Below are positions 36,150 to 44,083 of a stretch of DNA of 64,000 bases, in pieces; position 1 is the stretch's first letter, and each line of letters opens with the position of its first letter. A program made the position numbers and the translations under genes. The DNA lies in the IMG/VR virus record IMGVR_UViG_3300046314_000148, positions 48,246 through 112,245 of that record; one strand, written 5' to 3'. Origin of the DNA: a virus. Below the pieces are notes generated by a model. The model was not told the origin of the DNA and did no database searches. It was given only the letters and a program-made list of their open reading frames with translations.

Positions 36150-36171
36150 TGTCCGAGGTATGAAATACAAT
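36150..36171 (+). promoter_or_regulatory. Rightward TGTCYGA-N9-TANNNT promoter (TACAAT)
   Basis: TGTCCGA 36150-36156, 9 nt, TACAAT 36166-36171. It is the only plus-strand copy and precedes a plus-strand gene, so the motif follows transcription direction. Confidence 0.75.
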
Positions 36172-36196
36172 AAGTTTAGATAGATAAGGATAGATT

Positions 36197-36397
36197 ATGA
36201 AACAGACACTAGGTCAGATTACAGATGAGATTATGAAGGCTGTCAAGGCTTATCACGTTGCGTCAATGGGTAACGACACTCGAGAGATAGCATACGCTCA
36301 AGGCGAGTATCAGCGAATGATTCGTGAACACGGTGCTAAGGCTGTTGATACTGCTGTTCGCTACTACAACGAAAACGTTATCGGAAAGGCTAAGTAA
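36197..36397 (+). CDS. Hypothetical helical protein (66 aa)
   Basis: Contains LGQITDEIMKAVKAYHVASMGND then YAQGEYQRMIREHGAKAVDTAVRYYNENV. AAGGA lies before the start. The reading frame stays open after the TAA (see findings). Unknown. Confidence 0.6.
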   Translation: MKQTLGQITDEIMKAVKAYHVASMGNDTREIAYAQGEYQRMIREHGAKAVDTAVRYYNENVIGKAK

Positions 36398-36700
36398 ATA
36401 ATTACACTCACTTTTGAGACTTGGGAAGAATTCGATCAAGCCCTGGCAGGGATAGTTTCTTTAGAGGTGGCACTAGTCCAAAACGATTAGCAGGCACCAG
36501 TGCCAGACAAAAGTTAACCCTATCAGTGTGCTCACTAATGGATGGTTGACTTTTTTGTTTAAATGTGTATCATACACAAGCTAGAAATATTCAGATTTTG
36601 CCAAATATGAAATTTTTCAGATTTTTCAGATCTATAATTATAACAATTTGGTAACGAAATGGTAAAAACGTAGAAAATACTTCTGATGTATAATAATACT

Positions 36701-36835
36701 ATGACATGTAACTGGGCACTTCGTATCTTTTTAGATAAATTTTGCTCTGCATGCAAACAGAAGGACAAAATGGACGTGCCAGAAGAGATCAAAAAAGAAT
36801 GCAAATGCGAAAACTGCAAATGCAAGAACAATTAA
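36701..36835 (+). CDS. Cys-rich micro-protein (44 aa)
   Basis: Six or more cysteines: CNW at the start, CSAC in the middle and KCKCENCKCKNN at the end, metallothionein-like density. Leaderless: TATAAT 36689-36694 is 6 nt before the ATG. Confidence 0.55.
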   Translation: MTCNWALRIFLDKFCSACKQKDKMDVPEEIKKECKCENCKCKNN

Positions 36836-36924
36836 GCTACCAAATAGCTAATTATTGAGTAAAAAGCTAGTATCCACAGGTATGCGAGGGTAACTGCCGC
36901 AATAACGTATCCTGTTTTCTTCAT
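36832..36924 (-). CDS. 30-residue membrane peptide
   Basis: One hydrophobic helix (VIAAVTLAYLWILAFYSIISYLV) after a basic MKKTG start. Overlaps the next ORF by ATGA and the convergent gene by 4 nt. Confidence 0.45.
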   Translation of the reverse strand: MKKTGYVIAAVTLAYLWILAFYSIISYLVA

Positions 36925-36986
36925 TTGTAATACCAAATCCATAAACAAACAGCAGCAACTAAACAAACTATACCTAAGATAGTCAT
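36921..36986 (-). CDS. 21-residue membrane peptide
   Basis: A single hydrophobic helix ending WIWYYK, coupled by ATGA to the 30-residue membrane peptide. Length makes it uncertain. Confidence 0.35.
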   Translation of the reverse strand: MTILGIVCLVAAVCLWIWYYK

Positions 36987-36987
36987 A

Positions 36988-37140
36988 TTAGATCAATCCA
37001 TGCTCTTTGAGCTTGATCATAACAAGTTTAGTAGATATATTTAGCTCGTTAGCGATCTCGCCAACTTCTTTTCCTTGAACCAGGTATGCATTTGTCATCC
37101 AATCAAGGCTATTATGTAACTTTGCGTCTTTATCAGTCAT
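36988..37140 (-). CDS. Small HTH protein
   Basis: The C-terminal half, GKEVGEIANELNISTKLVMIKLKEHGLI, is a classic helix-turn-helix as in sigma-70 region 4-like or phage terminase-small-like proteins. The start at 37140 (MTDKDAKL) is preferred. 50 residues. A DNA-binding regulator is likely. Confidence 0.65.
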   Translation of the reverse strand: MTDKDAKLHNSLDWMTNAYLVQGKEVGEIANELNISTKLVMIKLKEHGLI

Positions 37141-37147
37141 GATTGTC

Positions 37148-37342
37148 CTATCGATTGGTATTAATGATGCCATACTCTAGAAGAGTGTCGTACAGTAGAC
37201 CATTTACGTAGTTCAACTGTTCCTTTTGTGTAATAATCTGCTGCTCTAGCACATCTGATGGTACATTGTGCTGGGCACCCATCTCACGATTCATATTATT
37301 GATAACCTCTGTCATCACATTAACAACTTCATCACGTAGCAT
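37148..37342 (-). CDS. Hypothetical helical protein (64 aa)
   Basis: Charged helix with a Gln-rich stretch (LEQQIITQKEQLNYVNGLL). AAAGGAG precedes the start. Upstream partner of the HTH gene (7 nt apart). Confidence 0.6.
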   Translation of the reverse strand: MLRDEVVNVMTEVINNMNREMGAQHNVPSDVLEQQIITQKEQLNYVNGLLYDTLLEYGIINTNR

Positions 37343-37442
37343 TCTGTCTCCTTTTGTAGTGATATATCTATAATATCATAAAATCAAGTTTTAGTAAAGT
37401 TTCGACGGTACATAGAGACCGTAGGTCTGCTCAAAGAGCGTA

Positions 37443-37652
37443 TTACCAATTACCTATAGGACAAGAAGCTTGTTTGAGCGTACTCTTAAGTTTCATAAAA
37501 CATCCACACTTACGACATTTGACCAAACGCTTATCCAACCATGGACATTGTCTGCATATATCGAGACGTGCTTCTATTAGTTCTTTATCTGACCTAGGCT
37601 GATTTGGATCAAATAGATCAAAAAACTTGACATCCCCTGGATTTCCTGACAT
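37443..37652 (-). CDS. DUF6171-like four-cysteine protein
   Basis: RLDICRQCPWLDKRLVKCRKCGCFMKLKSTL and ASCPIGNW match a zinc protein common in phages, usually near structural genes. Five or six Cys give a zinc ribbon. Function unknown. Confidence 0.75.
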   Translation of the reverse strand: MSGNPGDVKFFDLFDPNQPRSDKELIEARLDICRQCPWLDKRLVKCRKCGCFMKLKSTLKQASCPIGNW

Positions 37653-37678
37653 ACTAGTTAGTTTACCATAAAAAGTGT

Positions 37679-37690
37679 TATAATAAACCT
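37679..37690 (+). promoter_or_regulatory. Leaderless -10 TATAAT
   Basis: TATAAT 37679-37684, 6 nt, ATG 37691. Confidence 0.6.
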
Positions 37691-38374
37691 ATGACTATTT
37701 CAATTCCGAACTCAACCAAGGTGTCAAAGCCTAATAGCGACAACGTCATTATCGAAATGATAACTGGCCCAGATGTTTATCAGCCACTGCAAGAGACAGC
37801 TCCTGCACTAGAGGTATTCTTCAAGCAATACCGAGACATGGGCACCCCAGAAAACTTCAAGGTTGCAGATTTTGGTTCTGGAACTGGCCAGCTAGGAATT
37901 CTTGTTAAGAGAACCTACCCACAGACCGAAGTTTCTCTATACGAGAACGATGCAAATGCAGAGAAGTACATTCTTGCGAACGCAGAGCTACACAACGTAG
38001 ATGTATCAGTCAACATGGTAGATGTAGCAACTATCGATGCTCCAGCATACTTCGATGCAGTCATCTCATCTCCTCCATTCCTTCCAGAGATCCTAAAGAG
38101 AATCAACTGGCACGGTAACAACAGCGATGCTCCAGAGACAGCTATCTTTGGTGGTCTAAAGGGCCTAGAGGTTATCGATGTTTTCATCCTTAAGGCTGCA
38201 CAAGTTCTAAAGACTGGCGGATACATTGTTCAGCTACACTCTCACCCTCAGACTGCGGATGTTGTTTCTCTACTGGAGAACGCTGGCTTCTCAAACATCG
38301 AGACATTCAGACTAAACTCACCAGAGGAACTGGATCTAGAAGAAGCAGTATTTACTCTAGCTTTCAAGAACTAA
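37691..38374 (+). CDS. HemK/PrmC-like N5-type methyltransferase
   Basis: Motif I is DFGSGTGQLG (60-69). The catalytic SSPPF (127-131) is a variant of the NPPY used by glutamine-N5 or adenine-N6 methyltransferases. A SAM-binding acidic loop (YENDANAEKYI) is present. 227 residues without the N-terminal helical domain of PrmC. The target could be a protein or DNA. It stands alone between a leaderless promoter and a terminator. Confidence 0.8.
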   Translation: MTISIPNSTKVSKPNSDNVIIEMITGPDVYQPLQETAPALEVFFKQYRDMGTPENFKVADFGSGTGQLGILVKRTYPQTEVSLYENDANAEKYILANAELHNVDVSVNMVDVATIDAPAYFDAVISSPPFLPEILKRINWHGNNSDAPETAIFGGLKGLEVIDVFILKAAQVLKTGGYIVQLHSHPQTADVVSLLENAGFSNIETFRLNSPEELDLEEAVFTLAFKN

Positions 38375-38392
38375 TCAATCCATAACGCAATT

Positions 38393-38419
38393 GCTCACTA
38401 GGAAACTAGTGGGCTTTTT
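38393..38419 (+). terminator. Intrinsic terminator
   Basis: GCTCACTAG/CTAGTGGGC hairpin with a GAAA loop, followed by TTTTT (38415-38419), directly after the methyltransferase gene. Confidence 0.85.
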
Positions 38420-38535
38420 GCATATGTGGATGTGGGGACCTCTTATCACGGCGAACTTTACCGCCCGACTCAAAGAGTTATATTTTTCGCTTTGCTCTAA
38501 TTTTTTCGTAAAAACGCATTTATAATTGTATCATC

Positions 38536-38823
38536 ATGACAATTCAAGACTGGCTTGGTTTAATATTAACCTCATTATCAATACTCACAGTAGTAGGCAT
38601 CGGCTTCAGATGGGTGATTAGACATTATCTAAAAGATGTGCTACATGAATTGAAACCTAATGGTGGATCCAGCTTAAAGGATCAGGTCAACAGACTGGAG
38701 AATAATTTGCATGGGCTAGAGAAGGCTCAAGAAGAAGCGGACCAGTTAAGAAAACAAATGAATGTAAAGATTGATCACATGTACGAAGTATTACTAGATT
38801 ATATAGCTAAAACTAATAAGTAA
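38536..38823 (+). CDS. Membrane-anchored coiled-coil protein
   Basis: A transmembrane helix (about 7-28, LGLILTSLSILTVVGIGFRWVI) is followed by HELKPNGGSSLKDQVNRLENN, a phrase that recurs in actinophage proteins close to lysis and tail genes, and a coiled coil. 95 residues. Possibly a lysis accessory protein. Confidence 0.65.
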   Translation: MTIQDWLGLILTSLSILTVVGIGFRWVIRHYLKDVLHELKPNGGSSLKDQVNRLENNLHGLEKAQEEADQLRKQMNVKIDHMYEVLLDYIAKTNK

Positions 38824-39010
38824 TATATAATATATATCTAATATGAGATATCTTAAAAACTAAACTTAAAGATATAATTTATATTTAATAATAATAGATT
38901 GTAGCACCTTTCGGCATTCCTTGAGGTGATTTTGTGTAAATTATTTATAACGATGTTGTAACTATTAAATAAATAAGGTTAAATTATCATTCTATGATAT
39001 AATTTTCCTT

Positions 39011-39066
39011 GACTAGTACTTAGGACTGTCTCTCATACCCACCACTCCTAGGTACTAGTCTTTTTT
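39011..39066 (+). terminator. Strong intrinsic terminator
   Basis: A 15-bp stem (39011-39025 with 39046-39060, one G-U) and TTTTTT separate the small-gene region from the fibre/baseplate block. The gap 38824-39010 is AT-rich with no gene. Confidence 0.9.
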
Positions 39067-39094
39067 ATTTTTTATGAGGTATAATGTAATTACT

Positions 39095-39484
39095 ATGACT
39101 ACTTCTGCATGCTGCCCTGATGAATACTTTGGATCTAATCCCATTACCATTAAATGGAATGTCGTTAGAGGCGATACCGCTAAGCTTCGTGTCCAGTTCT
39201 TTGATAACGACGAGGTAACGGTATTTGATACAGATGGCTGGGAGTACGCTGCCTCGGCATATGATGCTAGAGGAGAATTCCTAGACGAACTAGAGGTATC
39301 TGTTGGCAATGGCTACTTGGATATAATTGCTGCCTCGGATGTCACTAAGAACTGGGGAGAGGGTTCTGGATCAGTGGTAGCAGAGCTAACATTTGATCTC
39401 GAAGTAACCATCGACGATACTGTCTGGACTCCAATTATAGGAACTATTTCTGTTATTGGTGATGTCACTGGAGGAAGCCTCTAA
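39095..39484 (+). CDS. Baseplate upper-protein-like (BppU_N-type) domain protein
   Basis: The pattern IKWNVVRGDTAKLRVQFFDND...WEYAASAYD resembles the BppU N-terminal beta domain of siphophage baseplates. The ATG at 39095 is used since TATAAT overlaps the upstream ATG. Similar proteins at 40310 and 44084 make a family of three. The protein (129 residues) is likely a virion component. Confidence 0.6.
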   Translation: MTTSACCPDEYFGSNPITIKWNVVRGDTAKLRVQFFDNDEVTVFDTDGWEYAASAYDARGEFLDELEVSVGNGYLDIIAASDVTKNWGEGSGSVVAELTFDLEVTIDDTVWTPIIGTISVIGDVTGGSL

Positions 39485-39570
39485 TGCCAGTTATAAAAGT
39501 GACAACTAACAATATATCTATCCCACCAATTATTAAAATTGGCAACAAAGTTTTTAAAACAAATAAGTAA
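39484..39570 (+). CDS. 28-residue micro-protein
   Basis: Starts at TAATG with the BppU-like gene. Very basic C-terminus (KIGNKVFKTNK). The third BppU-like paralogue (44084) is followed in the same way by a small basic protein, so the pairing may be ancestral. Confidence 0.45.
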   Translation: MPVIKVTTNNISIPPIIKIGNKVFKTNK

Positions 39571-39592
39571 TATAGTCTGAGATAATTGTTAT

Positions 39593-40294
39593 ATGGCAAC
39601 CTCATCTAACATTAATTTCCCTACATCGGGATACGCCTCCAAGGTAAAGGCTTCGCAGCAAATCGAAGAGCCACAATTTTTTGCCGTCCCAGGACCACAG
39701 GGGCCTCCTGGACCGCAGGGACCAAAGGGGCTTCCAGGAGTTCCAGGAGAGTCTATAAAAGGCGACAGAGGCGACACAGGCCCTGCAGGACCACAAGGAG
39801 AGGCTGGCAGGTCATATCTCCCATCGTATAATCAAAAAATTGGCTGGGCAAGGTATGTTAGCAAAACTGTTAAGTCAAAACCAATAGGTGCAACACGTGG
39901 AGAAGATGGCTGGGTTAGTTTTTGGATAGACTCTTCTCAGAAAATAGAAGACTATTTGCCAGAAGGATCTGTAAGCCTGTATAGTGATGAAACTAGAAGA
40001 ATAAACTTTAAAGGCCTAGAAATAGGATCTCAGATACAAATAACCTACGATTTTCAAATTGAGACATTTGGTAGCAACACTGAGCTTTGGGTAAGATCAC
40101 TATTTCCAGGAACCGAGAAGGCAGTAACAACCTTTTTTGCTTCTTTTAAGTATCAGCACACATACGATATATCAATAACTCAAAACTTCACTATCGATAG
40201 TCAACTAGAGAAAACAGCTGGAGTAGTTCCACAACTAATGTCAGACCTAGATGCTACAGCGATTCTAAAATCAGTATATATCTCAGTATATTAG
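39593..40294 (+). CDS. Collagen-repeat virion protein
   Basis: Thirteen Gly-X-Y triplets at about 33-72 ([17 protein letters not shown] and on) form a short collagen-like triple helix, preceded by a 32-residue head and followed by a 160-residue beta-rich globular region. Such trimers are used in phage tail fibres. Proline in the Y position could be hydroxylated. Leaderless: GATAAT is 6 nt before the ATG. Confidence 0.85.
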   Translation: MATSSNINFPTSGYASKVKASQQIEEPQFFAVPGPQGPPGPQGPKGLPGVPGESIKGDRGDTGPAGPQGEAGRSYLPSYNQKIGWARYVSKTVKSKPIGATRGEDGWVSFWIDSSQKIEDYLPEGSVSLYSDETRRINFKGLEIGSQIQITYDFQIETFGSNTELWVRSLFPGTEKAVTTFFASFKYQHTYDISITQNFTIDSQLEKTAGVVPQLMSDLDATAILKSVYISVY

Positions 40295-40309
40295 TGTATA
40301 ATATAAGTT

Positions 40310-40675
40310 ATGGCATTCCCAGGTACATACAACATTTCATACTACAAAGGAGACACCTTTGAGTTTAGAATTTACCCTAAAGATATCACTGGTGCAGCCT
40401 TCGACTTAACAGATTTCTCTGCAAACGGTTCTGCAAAATTTACAATTGCTACCGCCAGAGGGTCTGGTGCAACTCAGGTAGAGGCTACAGCAGAGATCTC
40501 ATCAGACCTAACCCACATTGCATGCGTTATAACACCATCTCAGGGGTCTACCCTAAGTGCTTCAATACAATATGTCTATGACGTAGAAATCTCAAGAACT
40601 GTATCTGGAAGCTATCCTTATGTTTACACTTTGCTAACTGGTACGCTGTCTGTTACTGATCAGGTTTCTGTATAA
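40310..40675 (+). CDS. BppU_N-like domain protein (second copy)
   Basis: NISYYKGDTFEFRIYPKDITGAAFDLTDF shares the GDT-x-FR core with the products at 39095 and 44084. 121 residues, beta-rich. Probably a baseplate or fibre attachment unit. TATAAT is 7 nt upstream of the ATG. Confidence 0.6.
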   Translation: MAFPGTYNISYYKGDTFEFRIYPKDITGAAFDLTDFSANGSAKFTIATARGSGATQVEATAEISSDLTHIACVITPSQGSTLSASIQYVYDVEISRTVSGSYPYVYTLLTGTLSVTDQVSV

Positions 40676-41259
40676 TGGTAGATATTTCAACAACCATTGC
40701 TTCTGCAAATCTAAACATAATCGGCGGCCCTTCAAATATAGAGGTATCGGTTGACTATGGACAACGAGGCGATAGAGGCAGCTTAATTCTTTATGGTCAG
40801 GGAAAGCCACACCTAGTGAGCTTGCCAGAAACCGCAGCTCTATACGACATGTATATAAATCTTTTGCCATCAGACGACGAATACAGATATGTCTATCAGT
40901 ATATAAATACTCCTACTGGCCTAGAGTGGTCAGCACTTTTTAAGCTAGAGGTAAATACATATAGCAATAACCAGGACCTGTCTTTTGTGGATGGTTCTGT
41001 AGAGGTTTGGATTCCTGTGTCTTCAGTTACTGGATCAGAAGCCCCACTGTCTAGTTTAACTGCTGAAAGTTTTAATATTCAGTATTCCATAGTTTCTCAA
41101 AACCCAATAGCGTCATCATTTTCTATAGGGGATGTTACAACATCTCCAACAGACATTTTGTCTTTACCAATCACGATTAACGCATCAGAGCTAGACTCTG
41201 GAACTTGGTCGCCTCTATCTGGTCAGAAAACGGTTCACCTATTTGTGACTATGGTATAA
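40675..41259 (+). CDS. Putative virion structural protein
   Basis: Beta-rich 194-residue protein with VSVDYGQRGDRGSLILYGQGKP, reminiscent of a collagen-like fragment, and no other motif. Lies within the fibre cluster. Overlaps the previous stop by 1 nt. Confidence 0.55.
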   Translation: MVDISTTIASANLNIIGGPSNIEVSVDYGQRGDRGSLILYGQGKPHLVSLPETAALYDMYINLLPSDDEYRYVYQYINTPTGLEWSALFKLEVNTYSNNQDLSFVDGSVEVWIPVSSVTGSEAPLSSLTAESFNIQYSIVSQNPIASSFSIGDVTTSPTDILSLPITINASELDSGTWSPLSGQKTVHLFVTMV

Positions 41260-41276
41260 TTTAGAAAGGTGATAAG

Positions 41277-41735
41277 ATGACTGCACAAAATATTGATGGT
41301 ACCTCTCTAGGTACTGGCGTTTATAATACAAAAGTTCCTGGATATGACGATCCAGCAGACATTCAAGCAGCTCTAAAACTATTCCTTTATGGATCAACGA
41401 CCTTCGACCCTGCAGCAGCAGGAGCAATCGATAACTTGCCAAATCCGTCTATTGCTAGATATATCAAGGTTATGCAAGATGAGATCGATGCTCTGGAATC
41501 AGCAGGACTTGGATCTTCGTATGGCAATGAGCCTACCTCTCCACCTTCTGGATATATCTGGATGCCAAATACCTCAACTACTACTGTTCCGCTAGTTCAA
41601 GCTGTTATTTACCAGAACTCTGCCCCAGTGTCAAACCTCGTTGACGGCCTACTGTGGGTAGATAAGAATTCGACACCACTAACAATGTATGTGTATGATC
41701 TAGGAACAACTACCTGGAAAGAGATAAGTGCATAA
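41277..41735 (+). CDS. Putative fibre/virion protein
   Basis: Starts with TAQNIDGTSLGTGVYNTKVPGYDDPADIQAALKLFLYG and ends with LWVDKNSTPLTMYVYDLGTTTWKEI, a common end of phage fibre heads. 152 residues. TAATG overlap to the next. Confidence 0.6.
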   Translation: MTAQNIDGTSLGTGVYNTKVPGYDDPADIQAALKLFLYGSTTFDPAAAGAIDNLPNPSIARYIKVMQDEIDALESAGLGSSYGNEPTSPPSGYIWMPNTSTTTVPLVQAVIYQNSAPVSNLVDGLLWVDKNSTPLTMYVYDLGTTTWKEISA

Positions 41736-42379
41736 TGACAACATATCCGATAAGCTCAGAGGCCAAAGTTGCCTACCTATTTGACGGAACAAACTGGAGA
41801 CCAATCTCTGGTGTAGCTAGCCCAAGTGCTGACTATACCTGGACTGGCGATCATGTTTTTAATTCAGAATCAACAGTAACATTGGAGACAGTAGTAAAAA
41901 ATAAGGCTGGTATCAATAATTTTGCTACAGCTACCGCTAGAGATGCTGCACTGCCAAACCCAGTTACTGGCTTGGTTGCCTTTGTTGCATCCGATGCCGA
42001 TGGTACCGTAAATGACATTCAATTTTTCGATGGAACTAGGTGGAGATCATCTAATGATGCTGCTATTCTAAAGTCTCCAGTTGTATCTGCAAATGCTTAT
42101 ACACTTGTTGCAACAGATGCTGGCAACAGTCTAAAGATTACTGCTTCTACTGCAACAACTATCTATATTCCAGAAAATGCATCTAACTCATTTAAGATTG
42201 GTCAGAAGGTAGAGATCTTGAGACTTGGATCTGGTGCAGTATCTATTGCTCCAGTTTCTGGCACAGTAGTCCTTAACAGTAAATCTTCAAACAGAAAGAT
42301 TGCTGCACAATATTCTGGTGCAGTTCTTACAAAGACCAACACAAACGAGTGGCTCCTAATAGGCGATCTGACGGCGTAG
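41735..42379 (+). CDS. Fibre protein with shared capping domain
   Basis: N-terminal LFDGTNWRPISG and DIQFFDGTRWRSS modules, then a C-terminal beta domain (about 115-214) with TTIYIPENASNSF, GQKVEILRLGSGAVSI and WLLIGDLTA. The C-terminal domain matches the end of the 48713-49900 protein. Confidence 0.7.
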   Translation: MTTYPISSEAKVAYLFDGTNWRPISGVASPSADYTWTGDHVFNSESTVTLETVVKNKAGINNFATATARDAALPNPVTGLVAFVASDADGTVNDIQFFDGTRWRSSNDAAILKSPVVSANAYTLVATDAGNSLKITASTATTIYIPENASNSFKIGQKVEILRLGSGAVSIAPVSGTVVLNSKSSNRKIAAQYSGAVLTKTNTNEWLLIGDLTA

Positions 42380-42387
42380 GATAAGTC

Positions 42388-42735
42388 ATGATTGGTTCAT
42401 TTGGTTTGTGGTCATCCTCTAAGGGAATGAAAACTGTATCTGACTTGGTCGGAAAAACTAGGACCGACGCTACTGCTCAGATACTGGCCGATGGGTTTAT
42501 CCAGGGAACAGAAACGAAGTTTGACTCTACAGATGCAGCAGACCTGCTAAAGCATAACACCATTAAGTCACAGGAACCTGTTGCTGGAACTTTGTTTACC
42601 TACGAGTTGCCAGTGAATGTAACCTATATATCGTTTGGCTTTACACCATTTGGAGTGTTTAGCTTTGGCCCATTTTCAGTTTTCAATTTCTTTGGAGTCT
42701 TCAGCTTTGGGTTTTCTGTATTTAGCTTTAGATAG
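42388..42735 (+). CDS. PASTA-like protein with Phe-Gly-rich tail
   Basis: Residues 15-80 (VSDLVGKTRTDATAQILADGF, SQEPVAGTL) look like a PASTA domain, which binds peptidoglycan stem peptides. The last 35 residues are an aromatic repeat (FGFTPFGVFSFGPFSVFNF and on) ending FSFR. The gene ends opposite the convergent NlpC/P60 gene (8-nt overlap). Confidence 0.65.
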   Translation: MIGSFGLWSSSKGMKTVSDLVGKTRTDATAQILADGFIQGTETKFDSTDAADLLKHNTIKSQEPVAGTLFTYELPVNVTYISFGFTPFGVFSFGPFSVFNFFGVFSFGFSVFSFR

Positions 42736-43306
42736 TCTTCACGATTGTTGTATAAGAAACTGCCGAATACTTCCCAGCAAATTTTTCTATATCTTCGACT
42801 CTTGTTAGATGCCCATGCTTGGGTGCATGAATCATTTTTCCATTACCGACATATATACCAACGTGATATGCTGACTTGTTCCCGTTGTATTTGAATACTA
42901 CAAGGTCCCCAGGTTTTGGTGTTTTAGTCTTTGTTCCAAAGTTCTCCTGCTGGGATGCACGGTGCTCTAGTTCAACCCCCAGCTGCTCATAAAACCATAG
43001 GGTTAGCCCAGAGCAGTCCCAACCTTGGGGGGTAGCTCCAGAAAAAACATACCAAGTTTTGTTAACGTGAGCAGACAGTTTATCTATTGCTTTGTCTACT
43101 GCAATTGTGTTTTCTCTAAGCTTTTGAATTCTGGCTTCATTTATAGCGTCTTGTGCCCTGACCTCTAGTCTTTGTAGAGTGGCTACAGAGACATGGTTTC
43201 CACGTTCTGGTCTTTCGGGGGTTGTCGATCCAGAAGAAACTCCAGCTGAAATACTTCCAGTTGCAATTGTAAAAATTGTGGTTCCTATTAGCAATAATTC
43301 TTTCAT
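42728..43306 (-). CDS. NlpC/P60 peptidoglycan hydrolase (endolysin candidate)
   Basis: Catalytic Cys98 in GWDCSGLT, His148 in AYHVGIYVG and a third polar residue (H160 in HAPKHGH) define an NlpC/P60 gamma-D-glutamyl-diaminopimelate endopeptidase. The N-terminus has a hydrophobic signal-like stretch (LLLIGTTIFTIATGSISAG), then a helical linker. It is on the minus strand in the fibre block. It could be an endolysin exported by the host or a cell-wall hydrolase used at entry. AAGGAGG precedes the start. Confidence 0.85.
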   Translation of the reverse strand: MKELLLIGTTIFTIATGSISAGVSSGSTTPERPERGNHVSVATLQRLEVRAQDAINEARIQKLRENTIAVDKAIDKLSAHVNKTWYVFSGATPQGWDCSGLTLWFYEQLGVELEHRASQQENFGTKTKTPKPGDLVVFKYNGNKSAYHVGIYVGNGKMIHAPKHGHLTRVEDIEKFAGKYSAVSYTTIVKTI

Positions 43307-43375
43307 AAATTACTACCTCCTTTTTATTCTTTTCGTAGTTACGACCCTTACACGGTCTTGGCGACAATATTTTTA

Positions 43376-43453
43376 TTAGTGCGATAGCAATAAAAATGTC
43401 TGTTGTTGAGAGTTAGTTAGGATTTCAACATTGTTGTTACTCTGTTTAGTCAT
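43376..43453 (-). CDS. 25-residue leader peptide upstream of the hydrolase
   Basis: Strong AAGGAGGACAA ribosome site, ATG at 43453, Asn/Gln-rich, ends TAA. It lies between an attenuator-like hairpin and the hydrolase gene. Confidence 0.45.
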   Translation of the reverse strand: MTKQSNNNVEILTNSQQQTFLLLSH

Positions 43454-43468
43454 TTGTCCTCCTTAGAA

Positions 43469-43490
43469 CAAAAACTTCCTTTTACGGAAG
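43469..43490 (-). terminator. Attenuator-like hairpin in the hydrolase leader
   Basis: On the minus strand CTTCC-GTAAAA-GGAAG is followed by TTTTTG. It is downstream of TATAAT (about 43505) and upstream of the 25-residue ORF. Confidence 0.6.
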
Positions 43491-43552
43491 TCAGACATCA
43501 ATTATACCACTTTTTAGTCATTTTAAGGAAACAGTCTGATATAATTTAATAT

Positions 43553-44065
43553 ATGGCCACAGGTAGATCCAATATATATGAAATTCCATTCCCACAATCT
43601 GGGGATGCCGTAAACGTTCATGGAGACATCAAGAGCCTTGTAGAAAGGCTAGACCTAGTTCTTCCACAAGCCTCATATGTCGATATTCCAGCAAAGAATA
43701 CATCTGGCTCAACCATACCTGCAGGATCTGCAGTCTACGTGACTGGTCATGATGGAACCAATGTTACGGTTTCTGCAGCAACTGGAAGCACGACTACCCC
43801 AACTTTGGGATTGCTTAGAGCATCAACAACAAACAACTCTGTAGGTGTCGTCGTTGTAGCAGGAGTTATCACAGGAATAAACACCTCTTCTTTCTCGGCT
43901 GGAGATACCCTATTTATCGGTGAATCTGGCGGACTAGTAAAAACATCTACATCAACTACTGGTGTTGCAGTTGCTACTGTAATTTATTCAGCAGTAAGCG
44001 GAACCATTATGGTTGGAACCCGAGGCGACGGAACATGGGGAGCACTAAAAGCTGGCATAGCTTAA
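43553..44065 (+). CDS. Fibre-associated beta protein
   Basis: Starts IYEIPFPQSGDAVNVHGDIKSLVERLDLVL (a short trimer-forming helix) followed by Gly/Thr/Ser-rich beta repeats (VGVVVVAGVITGINTSSFSAGDTLFIGESGG), as in phage adhesin heads. 170 residues. TATAAT is 7 nt upstream of the ATG. Confidence 0.6.
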   Translation: MATGRSNIYEIPFPQSGDAVNVHGDIKSLVERLDLVLPQASYVDIPAKNTSGSTIPAGSAVYVTGHDGTNVTVSAATGSTTTPTLGLLRASTTNNSVGVVVVAGVITGINTSSFSAGDTLFIGESGGLVKTSTSTTGVAVATVIYSAVSGTIMVGTRGDGTWGALKAGIA

Positions 44066-44083
44066 TGGTGGTATAATAATAAA

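Noticed and set aside
36559-36831. 90-codon minus-strand ORF
   Set aside because: It is antisense to the leaderless Cys-rich gene and to AT-rich promoter DNA; no ribosome site.
40634-40870. Minus-strand ORFs opposite fibre genes
   Set aside because: Shadows of the strand-biased codon use of the fibre genes, without start signals.
43480-43500. TGTCTGA on the minus strand before the hydrolase
   Set aside because: There is no -10 hexamer 9 nt downstream and the site belongs to the attenuator leader.
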